A stretch of 64,000 nt of DNA. Source: a virus. A program made the position numbers and the translations under genes. Below, piece by piece: positions 57,148 to 64,000 of this stretch; positions within the stretch are counted from its first letter, which is position 1, and the number at the start of each line of letters is the position of its first letter. A model generated the notes under the pieces. That model saw nothing but the letters and a program-made list of their open reading frames with translations, ran no database searches and was not told the origin of the DNA. The stretch lies in the IMG/VR virus record IMGVR_UViG_3300037485_001979, positions 62,001 through 126,000 of that record; one strand, given 5' to 3'.

Positions 57148-57865
57148 GTGGACTCCGTTTCTCCTTGCAATTATAGCATACAAAACTACGGGTATTCATG
57201 TATTCCATGAAACCATAACCCATGCGTATCTCCAGGGGGTTAACGAACTCCTGTTTGCATTTCTTACATGTTATTGGCTTCCCGTTATACGCGTCGAGAG
57301 CCCATCTCACTGAACACACTGGCTGCATGCAGTCATAACAAACAAATAATCCGTCTTCGTAGTACCCGCGTTGGGTAGTGTTGGCACGTGTGTCCACTCC
57401 CCCGCAAACCCTGCACACCGAAGACAACGGTGTATCGCCTAGCCTAACGCTGTCGGAATTACTAACCCGCATCTCGAGCTTCAAGCCCCCTGCCTCAACC
57501 CAGTACGATAATATCGAACGGGTAATCCGCATAATTTCAACTTTCTTGGGCACAAACTTCCCGTAATACTGATCCCTCCAGCGTGAATCTAAGATAAGCA
57601 CCCCACCCTCACCAACTATCGCAGGTAGAGTGGTTGGCTGTGGGCTGGCTGCGTATAGCTGGGTACCTGGCAATGCAGTGACAACCCACTTTGAAGTTTT
57701 TGGCGTCTTATATGAGTTACGCGCTCGAACTGGCGCCCCAATGGCTATCTTAGCCTCTCGGTTAGTATTGCGCATCTCCTCGGCATGCCTATTCATTGGC
57801 TTGCTCGATGCGGCACCAAGGGTCGTGTATTTTCCTTTAAGTAAACAAAAAGATGAGGAGTTCAT
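57140..57865 (-). CDS. Zinc-binding protein in AT-richer DNA
   Basis: 241 residues from the ATG at 57865 (SD AAGGGG). A basic N-terminal half (RARNSYKTPKTSKWVVTALP) is followed by SSVCRVCGGVDTRAN, FVCYDCMQPVC, ITCKKCKQEF and FVCYNCKEKR, four CxxC pairs fit for two zinc sites. Lower GC than the flanking genes. It may bind nucleic acid. First in transcription of a three-gene zinc cluster that follows the helicase. Confidence 0.65.
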   Translation of the reverse strand: MNSSSFCLLKGKYTTLGAASSKPMNRHAEEMRNTNREAKIAIGAPVRARNSYKTPKTSKWVVTALPGTQLYAASPQPTTLPAIVGEGGVLILDSRWRDQYYGKFVPKKVEIMRITRSILSYWVEAGGLKLEMRVSNSDSVRLGDTPLSSVCRVCGGVDTRANTTQRGYYEDGLFVCYDCMQPVCSVRWALDAYNGKPITCKKCKQEFVNPLEIRMGYGFMEYMNTRSFVCYNCKEKRSPHD

Positions 57866-57891
57866 ATAGGCTTCCCCTTTCTTTATTAGTG

Positions 57892-59598
57892 TCAGCTCAC
57901 GAATGGTTTGACCTCTGGTGCACAGAAAACGGCTTCTGGCACCCATGCGGACAACTTGAGACCCGCGAGGGTCCGAGTCCGCGATAACGCGACGTAGGCG
58001 AGGCCATGCCGGGAATCCCCGGGCATATAGGTAATCGACTTCATGTCGACCCAGGCCTTGTCCACGGTGGCCCCCTGGGCCTTGTGGATCGTCATCGCCC
58101 AGCCCAGGGACAACGGGAACCCCCTGAGGCTGAACTTGGGTTGTCCCAGGGGATCCTTGACCTCCTGGGTCACCTCGGTGACCTCAACGGTGGCACCGGT
58201 ACGATCCATGGTGACCAGGATGGACACCGGGACCGAGGCAGGCTTCGAGCCAACCTCAAAAGGATTTGGCTCCGGGGTGTCATTAATCCTGGTGCCCCCG
58301 GCGACCCTGGCCTCCACGATGAGACCGACGTCCCCGTTGACCCAGCGTTGCTCGCCTTCCTCGGAGTAGTCATTCATGGTGAAGACTACCCGGGCGCCAA
58401 CACGGAATACATCGTTGTGGGCGAGACGACCACTAGAGATCTCCCGGGCGATATCGGATTCCTTGAGAGCATACTTCTCCTTGATGTGGGTAGGCCGCGT
58501 ATCTAAGTATTTGGTATGCAATCTGAACAGGCGGTGGCCATCGGGGTTATGGGTGACCCGCTGGAGGTTGTAGTTGTCCGCGGTGGCATTGGTGGCATAG
58601 AGCCGAATAAAGGCGTCATCAGATGGGGGTGTATCGACGACACATGCCTTGAAGACTTCCTCCACGCTGGAGTCAACTTCCCCTCTGCGAACCTTGTTGA
58701 GAGCTCCGAGGAATACTACCTCACTCTGGCGATGACACTCCGTGAGCTTGATGACGTCGGCTTGGGTGATCAGCTTGGTCGACATCGCCCAGGTGTCCTT
58801 GACCGGCGCGGCTTGCCCCCAGTCGCCAACGATGACCAGAGACTTCCCATACTTCTGGGCCGTCGCGTAGAGATAGTTGGCCATGCAGGCCCCGATCATG
58901 GAGCCCTCGTCGATGATGATGACCTTGGGGGTCCCCCGCATCAGCTTCTCGAGCCGGATGGCATCCCGGGTCTTATTGAGCTCGCGATCATATGAGAACA
59001 TGGCATCCACGGTGCAGCCACCAACATTGATGGCGGCTTTACCCGTGGTCGCGCAGATCGCAGACGGGATCCGCTTGAGGACCTCGCGGATCACCGTGGA
59101 CTTCCCGGTACCCGCGTACCCCGTGAGGATGGTTACCGTGGCCCGTGTTGACGTCAGCTTGTTGAGTGCGGACTTCTGATCCGGACTCCAGGGGATCTCG
59201 GGCTCCTCGGGTTCATCGTCGTCGTCGAAGGCATCCCCTGCTCTGTTGTCACCCATCGATGGTGATGGCTTCGGCGCGGGGTCACAAAACGGGGAATCTC
59301 CTGGGGACAACGCTGCCGCCACGACCCGCTGAAAGGCGGCCTCTGGGGTAAGCCGTGGAGTAATCGGTGCCTGCAGTGGGTTTAGCGTCAGGGGATCGGC
59401 ATGACTGCCCCCGAGTTCCACCACGGCGTCCTCGGTATCCGCGTTGACTTCACTTTCAATAATCGCGGTGATGGCCTCCTGGGACAGGAAGACCTGGTTG
59501 AACTGCCTGACCACCTTGAGGCGTCTGGCATCATCATGGAGCCCGGGGAGGTCGAGTAACACTCCTTTCCCGGGGACTCTTGTGATTCTTGTGGGCAT
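57892..59598 (-). CDS. Pif1/RecD-like SF1 DNA helicase
   Basis: 568 residues from the ATG at 59598 (SD AGGAAA). The first 135 residues are an unassigned N-terminal domain ending in an acidic linker (DAFDDDDEPEEPE). The helicase core has TGYAGTGKSTVI (Walker A, 159-170), KVIIIDEGSMIGA (Walker B), VGDWGQAAPV, LTECHRQS, SLGWAMTIHKAQGATVD and AYVALSRTRTLAGL. This is the SF1B pattern of Pif1, RecD2 and Dda, 5'-3' helicases that act at forks and in recombination. Likely a replication helicase of the phage. Confidence 0.9.
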   Translation of the reverse strand: MPTRITRVPGKGVLLDLPGLHDDARRLKVVRQFNQVFLSQEAITAIIESEVNADTEDAVVELGGSHADPLTLNPLQAPITPRLTPEAAFQRVVAAALSPGDSPFCDPAPKPSPSMGDNRAGDAFDDDDEPEEPEIPWSPDQKSALNKLTSTRATVTILTGYAGTGKSTVIREVLKRIPSAICATTGKAAINVGGCTVDAMFSYDRELNKTRDAIRLEKLMRGTPKVIIIDEGSMIGACMANYLYATAQKYGKSLVIVGDWGQAAPVKDTWAMSTKLITQADVIKLTECHRQSEVVFLGALNKVRRGEVDSSVEEVFKACVVDTPPSDDAFIRLYATNATADNYNLQRVTHNPDGHRLFRLHTKYLDTRPTHIKEKYALKESDIAREISSGRLAHNDVFRVGARVVFTMNDYSEEGEQRWVNGDVGLIVEARVAGGTRINDTPEPNPFEVGSKPASVPVSILVTMDRTGATVEVTEVTQEVKDPLGQPKFSLRGFPLSLGWAMTIHKAQGATVDKAWVDMKSITYMPGDSRHGLAYVALSRTRTLAGLKLSAWVPEAVFCAPEVKPFVS

Positions 59599-59615
59599 GG
59601 TGTTTCCTAAAAAGG

Positions 59616-59646
59616 AGCCCCCATGTGGGGTCACCACATGGGGGCT
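59616..59646 (-). terminator. Intrinsic terminator leading into the helicase SD
   Basis: 13-bp stem AGCCCCCATGTGG / CCACATGGGGGCT with loop TGACC on the minus strand, then CCTTTTT and AGGAAA. It ends 17 nt before the ATG at 59598. Confidence 0.75.
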
Positions 59647-59668
59647 GGGTTCTCATGAGTAACCTGGG

Positions 59669-59971
59669 CTACGCCGTCTGCACTTTTTGACTCTTCTTTT
59701 CTTTTGCGGGTTTAACCGGTATTGCGATATCTGGTCGCGTGCATGGCGTGAGTCCTGCGGATAACAACTGTTTTTCCAGGCGAGATACCTCGGCCTGGGC
59801 GACGACAACAGCCCGTCTCGCGATTTGCTCGTTGCGTCCGGAAGTCCGGACATCTTCTTGAGCTCTGTGCAGGGCGTTTCGTAACTCGTCGGTTGCCTTA
59901 CCTAATTTCTCGAGTTCAGCCTTGTGGGCTTCCGTGAGAGTTTGGATTCGACGGTCTTGCGCAGTTATCAT
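59669..59971 (-). CDS. Small coiled-coil protein
   Basis: 100 residues from the ATG at 59971 (SD TTGGAG). An almost continuous charged heptad helix (EAHKAELEKLGKATDELRNA, AQAEVSRLEKQLLSAG) and a Lys-rich tail. No family. A one-gene unit between palindrome copy 6 and a terminator. Confidence 0.7.
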   Translation of the reverse strand: MITAQDRRIQTLTEAHKAELEKLGKATDELRNALHRAQEDVRTSGRNEQIARRAVVVAQAEVSRLEKQLLSAGLTPCTRPDIAIPVKPAKEKKSQKVQTA

Positions 59972-60002
59972 AGCGGCTCCAAGGGCGTAGCCTATACCCA
60001 AG

Positions 60003-60017
60003 TTTACTCAGCGTCAA
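60003..60017 (-). promoter_or_regulatory. Recurring near-palindrome, copy 6
   Basis: Minus strand TTGACGCTGAGTAAA, followed by CTTGGGTATAGG. It lies 31 nt upstream of the start at 59971, at the end of the GHKL gene. Confidence 0.55.
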
Positions 60018-60018
60018 G

Positions 60019-62127
60019 TCACCCGAGGTCCACGCCGAGTTCAAGGGTCGAGGACACCCCATGGGAATCCACCTTTGTGATCGCAATCTTTGATGCCTTG
60101 GGATCAATGCACACCGCAGTGACACTCTCGCGTTCTCGGAATGAACTCTCGAGCCCACACAACCTGAGGATGTCACGGTATGGCTTACCTATCTCGGCGA
60201 CCCTGGCGATCTCGGTGCGGAACCTGGCGAAGTCAGCCTCAACATCTTTAGCGGCGTCGTCGTCAGAATCCCCTGAACTCCGTATTATGTTCGTCATCGA
60301 GGATTCAACGCTATGTGTTAGCGCGACGACCTCATCCAAGGTGCCCATCCAGATACATTCTTGAACCCCCTTTTCATTCCCAGTATAGAAACTGAACGCG
60401 GGGAGCGCGAAGTCCTCCTGGCGCACCGCTGCCGATCTAATCGGGGCGAACTCGCTGAAGGACAGTGGAGTGTTCCCGGCATCCCGTAGGGGCTCCAGGA
60501 CATCGTCTGACGCGGGATCTGTGTCGACGTCGAAGAACAGGATCTGACCCTTGACGCCGTCATCAAGACGGATGAAGGAGTTGACCCTCATGTCCTGGGG
60601 GCGCGTGCACCAACGATTCGTGGCGATGTCGGCGAGCTTGCATGGGATATCGATGACCATCAGGGCGACCTGGGCTCCATGTGGATCATCCATGCCATGG
60701 ATGCCACGAACACTGACACAGACACCATTGGGGACCGCGGTTCCCGCGATGTCGTGACACCCCATTAATTTGCCCTCACGTCCCTCACGCAGCTTCCAGG
60801 ACGAGAGGTCCGCAGGGAAGTTGAAGCGTACGGAGACATCAGAGGCATCGGCGAGGCAGGAGTCGTCAAGACTCTCGATGAGAACTTGATTGTCTTGAGT
60901 CCGCAGGGCAATCATGGGTGCGAGTTCGGCGACACGTTCACCTCGGGGCAGCAGGGCTACCTCGAGTTCGCTGGAGTCATCACCCCTGGCCACAGGCCAG
61001 AGTACCTTGGGGGCCCCGATGTAGTGGGCATAGAAAGCCTGGAATACCTCGGGTTGTAACTCGTGGTTGTCATCCCGAGACCGGTAGCAGACCTCAGAAA
61101 ATGTGAGTTTCCCCTTCTCGTACTGGATGGCCCTGGTCTTAAACAGTTCCCGTAACTCGGTGACCTCAGACATGAACAGGGATTCGTAGATGCCCCAGAT
61201 GAACTCCACGGTTTTCGCATCGAGGATCAGGGACCCACGATCCGGGAGCTTGGGGGTCACCGGGGCGGCGCCGTGATCGATGGCGACACACCAGCCGCGT
61301 GCCGACCGGATCTCGGGGGTAGTGTCGAACTCGACGTCATCAAACTTGAAGTGCCGCTTGAGCTCGCGTGCATTCAGTTTGACCTGGATGCGCTGGCCAT
61401 GCCAGATCACACCGAGTTCACCATCACCGGGGTAGAAGCCTCGGGAGCCCCCACCTGTATCACGGTAGATCTCGTAGCCCCGGAAATTAAATGGTTTTTT
61501 ATCTGAGCCTTGCATGTGTTGAAAGCAATCACGAAACGTGCGAACCTTGACCTGCTCGGGTTGTCCTGGTTTCCGCATGTAGATGTCAAGGGCGGCGTGG
61601 TAGAATGCGGTTTCCTCGACAACCCTGATGACCTCGGAATCCGAGGGGATGCCATGGAGAGTGATCTCGACCCCCTCACAGTCCCAATGCGGGTCGATGT
61701 GGTTGAGGAGATCATCACGATACTCGGGGTCATTGAAGAACGCTTTGCCATGGATCTCTATGGTGCCGAACTTGGATACGATGACAGCGCGTTCTGAGAA
61801 CGCGAGGGCGGCACAGAGCCCCATGCCCGCGGGGTCCTGCTCGCGTTCCACGCTGTCATCCCACCCGGAGACCGCGATGCTCAGGGCAGCACCGATGTCG
61901 GTGATCCCCTTGCCGTAGTCGCGAACAGTCAGTGTGGTGACCCCCGTGGGATCAGTGTCCACGCAGACATCGACCCGAGGGCGGACTCCCGTGGTTTCAA
62001 TGGGCAAGCTGGCCCGATACGCGTTCTGCAGGATCTCGGTGACCGCGGAGCCAAAGTTGCTGAAGTATCGCGCAGCCTTGGCGAAGAAGTTGGAGGAAAC
62101 ATGAATCGGGGTCTGGGTATGAGTCAT
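60019..62127 (-). CDS. GHKL-type ATPase of unknown role
   Basis: 702 residues. The Bergerat ATP site is complete: AVTEILQNAYRAS (N box, E31 and N35), VRDYGKGITDIGAAL (D70, G72, G74) and DPAGMGLCAALAFS (G101-M-G-L). The following 500 residues are not of MutL, Hsp90, gyrase or histidine-kinase type as far as can be seen; they contain beta-type segments (VWHGQRIQVKLNARELKRH-like) and an acidic linker (SSGDSDDDAAKDVEADF). Such domains clamp on ATP binding. ATGA-coupled to three genes upstream. SD AAGGATTT. Confidence 0.75.
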   Translation of the reverse strand: MTHTQTPIHVSSNFFAKAARYFSNFGSAVTEILQNAYRASLPIETTGVRPRVDVCVDTDPTGVTTLTVRDYGKGITDIGAALSIAVSGWDDSVEREQDPAGMGLCAALAFSERAVIVSKFGTIEIHGKAFFNDPEYRDDLLNHIDPHWDCEGVEITLHGIPSDSEVIRVVEETAFYHAALDIYMRKPGQPEQVKVRTFRDCFQHMQGSDKKPFNFRGYEIYRDTGGGSRGFYPGDGELGVIWHGQRIQVKLNARELKRHFKFDDVEFDTTPEIRSARGWCVAIDHGAAPVTPKLPDRGSLILDAKTVEFIWGIYESLFMSEVTELRELFKTRAIQYEKGKLTFSEVCYRSRDDNHELQPEVFQAFYAHYIGAPKVLWPVARGDDSSELEVALLPRGERVAELAPMIALRTQDNQVLIESLDDSCLADASDVSVRFNFPADLSSWKLREGREGKLMGCHDIAGTAVPNGVCVSVRGIHGMDDPHGAQVALMVIDIPCKLADIATNRWCTRPQDMRVNSFIRLDDGVKGQILFFDVDTDPASDDVLEPLRDAGNTPLSFSEFAPIRSAAVRQEDFALPAFSFYTGNEKGVQECIWMGTLDEVVALTHSVESSMTNIIRSSGDSDDDAAKDVEADFARFRTEIARVAEIGKPYRDILRLCGLESSFRERESVTAVCIDPKASKIAITKVDSHGVSSTLELGVDLG

Positions 62128-62738
62128 TTCAGAAAATCCTTGTGACTGAGGTGTATGGGAACCGGGAGGTCGTGGACACGAGCCACGGCCTTCACGGCGA
62201 CCACGGGGTCATAGATGCCCTCACATGCCGAGAGGAGACCGTTGGCACTAACCCCGGCTTCAATGAAGTTCAACCACTTTTCGTTACCGGAACCCAAGGC
62301 GTAATCGACGACGTAGCGAGCCACCCCCTTGAGGTCCTGGAGACGGAAGGGTTCCGTGTATTCGACTTCGGTGCCAATCGCAGTCTTGAGCTTGATCGCA
62401 GAGATCCGGCGAAGCAGGGGGCGACACTCGTATTCACCGATCTCCGTCCACTTCCCGATGTCCTGGAGACACCAGGAGACCTCATTGGTGTCGATGAGGA
62501 AATGGTTGGATTCTGGATCGAACCATTCCACCCAGTGCGGGTTATCCGTGTTACCCTGTGTGGCCTCTTCCAGGCAGGCCACGAAGGTCCCGGGATCCGG
62601 GAGTTCGACCTTGGTATCCAGCATGGCCTCGAGACGTAGAAAACACGGAGGCCAGGCTTCGCAGTTATCAACTCCTGCGATGTATGCTCGAAACTCCTCG
62701 AGGATACCACGTAGGGTTTCTTTTTCTTCGGGGGTCAT
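62124..62738 (-). CDS. Hypothetical partner gene of the GHKL ATPase
   Basis: 204 residues; SD GAGGACCCC. PEEKETLRGILEEFRAYIAG, then PHWVEWFDPESNHFLIDTNE and a helical C-terminal half (WLNFIEAGVSANGLLSACEG). Acidic and without known motif. ATGA on both sides; likely made with the ATPase. Confidence 0.65.
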   Translation of the reverse strand: MTPEEKETLRGILEEFRAYIAGVDNCEAWPPCFLRLEAMLDTKVELPDPGTFVACLEEATQGNTDNPHWVEWFDPESNHFLIDTNEVSWCLQDIGKWTEIGEYECRPLLRRISAIKLKTAIGTEVEYTEPFRLQDLKGVARYVVDYALGSGNEKWLNFIEAGVSANGLLSACEGIYDPVVAVKAVARVHDLPVPIHLSHKDFLK

Positions 62739-62923
62739 GGGGTCCTCTTCTCCACGGTACCATCAAGGTAACCGTGGTGCCAAGTAATGAACTCAGACTC
62801 GAGGCCCTGACGCTCAATGAAGAGCGCCAGGGCCTCGATGAGCCCGGTTTTCGTGATGCCATCCACGGTGTCCTCAACCGCGGCGAGGTGGTCTAGGATT
62901 CCTGAGGTGGCGCCATCACTCAT
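62735..62923 (-). CDS. Small helical protein
   Basis: 62 residues from the ATG at 62923 (SD TGGAGGACC, ATGA overlap). MSDGATSGILDHLAAVEDTV, GLIEALALFIERQGLE and WHHGYLDGTVEKRTP. No family. Belongs to the four-gene string that ends with the GHKL ATPase. Confidence 0.6.
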   Translation of the reverse strand: MSDGATSGILDHLAAVEDTVDGITKTGLIEALALFIERQGLESEFITWHHGYLDGTVEKRTP

Positions 62924-64000
62924 TGGGTCCTCCAGGTCACCGCGGCGAACCGGAGGTCTTTGAGGTGGTGGATCTCGCATTTGCCATCATACGAGTTCAG
63001 TTGGCCGCCGGCGTCTTCACGGGCGACCTCATGACACCAGTCCAGCCAGTCCTGGTACTGCTTCGCATTGAGATCCTTCTGGGGATCCCATTGCTTGACA
63101 TGGATCTTGTCATCTTTACCGATAAACCCACGTGAACGCAGCCAGCACTGCTTGCCGTAGTCAGCGTAACCATTGTTGACCCCATGCGCAGCCAATGCGG
63201 CCACTGCGCCTTCAGGGGAGTATTCCTGGAGCGACGGCAACGCGATCATGACATATTTCTCGGGGCCATAACTGAAGGAGACCTCTGGCAACGGTTCGCC
63301 CTCGATGCCATCCGGGCTCAGGCAGCGGTGGAAGCTGTCGTTGTCGAGCTCGAAGCCATAACACTTCGTGATATCGAAGCGCATGGCGAGGGCGGGCTCA
63401 AAGGCTTCCTGGAAACCCTTGTGGCTCGCCTTGGGGAGTTCATTGGCGATGAACTCCTTGAGCTCAGTGGTGTCCCCAGAGAAATCATCGTACTCCTTGC
63501 GGAGTACCTCACATGCCTTGTCATATGGCAGGAAATTGCCGTCGTTATCACAGAGCAAGTGCATGTTCTCGGGGGGAATGACGAAATGGGCTTCCTTTAC
63601 AGTGTCGAGATCACGCACACTGAAACCGAGTTCACCAAAGGAACCAATGGTGATGTAAGGTTTCGCGCCCCTGTGGTTGTTGGTATCACTGAGGATGTGA
63701 GGCCAGCCTGCCTTGGCCATGCGCTGGTGTTCCATGCGCTGGGCTTCACCACCGGAGACCAGGATACCCGAGCTGCACCAGATCTGGAGCAGGGACTTCG
63801 CAAACCTCACCATCTTGGGGTCCGCATGCTTGGATTCCGTGACCAAGGCATACGCATTGTTCTCGATATAGGTCCGCAGTGCCGCGGGATCCGAGAGGGC
63901 TTCATCCAGGGTGCCCCAGGTGATGAGAACATCCACAATAGGTGAACACGTGAACTCATTGTGACCCCACCCCAGGAATGGTGGCATGTTGAACTTCCAC
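62920..64000 (-). CDS. Hypothetical protein, 5' end uncertain at the window edge
   Basis: At least 355 residues. The frame stays open past the ATG at 63987 to the edge (W-K-F-N before M), so the true start may be outside; GGAAG 6 nt before 63987 also allows a start there. Contains PFLGWGHNEFTCSPIVDVLI, YITIGSFGELGFSVRDL, VSFSYGPEKYVMIALP and a C-terminal EIHHLKDLRFAAVTW. No family recognised. It opens, or is in, the GHKL operon. Confidence 0.65.
   Translation of the reverse strand, partial: WKFNMPPFLGWGHNEFTCSPIVDVLITWGTLDEALSDPAALRTYIENNAYALVTESKHADPKMVRFAKSLLQIWCSSGILVSGGEAQRMEHQRMAKAGWPHILSDTNNHRGAKPYITIGSFGELGFSVRDLDTVKEAHFVIPPENMHLLCDNDGNFLPYDKACEVLRKEYDDFSGDTTELKEFIANELPKASHKGFQEAFEPALAMRFDITKCYGFELDNDSFHRCLSPDGIEGEPLPEVSFSYGPEKYVMIALPSLQEYSPEGAVAALAAHGVNNGYADYGKQCWLRSRGFIGKDDKIHVKQWDPQKDLNAKQYQDWLDWCHEVAREDAGGQLNSYDGKCEIHHLKDLRFAAVTWRTQ

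Noticed and set aside
8421-60017. Palindrome copies as ordinary sigma-70 promoters
   Set aside because: TTGAC resembles a -35 box, but no consistent -10 hexamer is found 16-18 nt downstream across the copies.
63184-63945. 253-codon open frame on the plus strand
   Set aside because: Antisense to the gene at the right edge and without SD.
1-64000. tRNA genes, CRISPR arrays, insertion sequences, integrase or attachment sites
   Set aside because: No cloverleaf with a TTC loop, no regularly spaced repeats and no transposase or recombinase motif was seen in the gaps or proteins.

Overview
The window looks like an internal piece of a large double-stranded DNA bacteriophage genome. Almost every gene is on the minus strand, packed edge to edge and often joined by ATGA stop/start overlaps. 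Most products are small and unrecognised. The recognisable ones are typical of phages: tail or appendage-like structural proteins, a lytic transglycosylase, a papain-like lysis enzyme, RuvA, a Pif1-like helicase, thymidylate kinase, a MazG pyrophosphohydrolase, a pentapeptide-repeat protein and many small zinc-ribbon proteins. No terminase, portal, clear capsid protein, DNA polymerase, integrase, tRNA, insertion sequence or CRISPR array was seen, so the full genome must be much larger than 64 kb. The membrane-anchored nuclease and the lysis enzymes fit a bacterial host, but the host cannot be named from this sequence.

Layout. 1-19.3 kb: virion-type proteins interleaved with three large multidomain glycan enzymes (HAD plus methyltransferase; a three-part glycosyltransferase; GT-A plus capsule-transferase-like). 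19.3-24.5 kb: a run of small membrane and zinc proteins and a four-gene helical family joined by consecutive ATGA overlaps, ending with a PD-(D/E)XK nuclease-like gene. 24.8-37.4 kb: an accessory region rich in duplications, including four tandem AYKxNK paralogues, a DHH phosphoesterase, a pentapeptide-repeat protein, an internally duplicated protein and a recurring GQ(V/I)W domain in at least seven proteins. 37.4-43.8 kb: lysis-type genes, a membrane-tethered SNase, MazG and small membrane proteins. 43.95-44.39 kb: a plus-strand STAS-like gene. 44.4-64 kb: unknown proteins, thymidylate kinase, RuvA, a zinc-protein cluster, the helicase and a GHKL ATPase operon that runs off the right edge.

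Regulation. A 15-bp near-palindrome (about TTGACTSNSAGTAAA) recurs in eight intergenic gaps upstream of minus-strand gene groups. Five strong hairpins with a T-rich tract lead directly into the Shine-Dalgarno (SD) sequence of the next gene. One of these, before the gene at 41729-41962, can refold into a 13-bp stem that hides that gene's SD and start codon. A 142-bp gap at 33703-33844 folds on paper into four consecutive stem-loops and is a candidate structured RNA. The longest stretch without a gene is 24494-24758 (265 bp); it holds a terminator, one copy of the palindrome and an AT-rich leader. Starts were chosen by SD and overlap, and functions come from motif reading only; no database search was possible.
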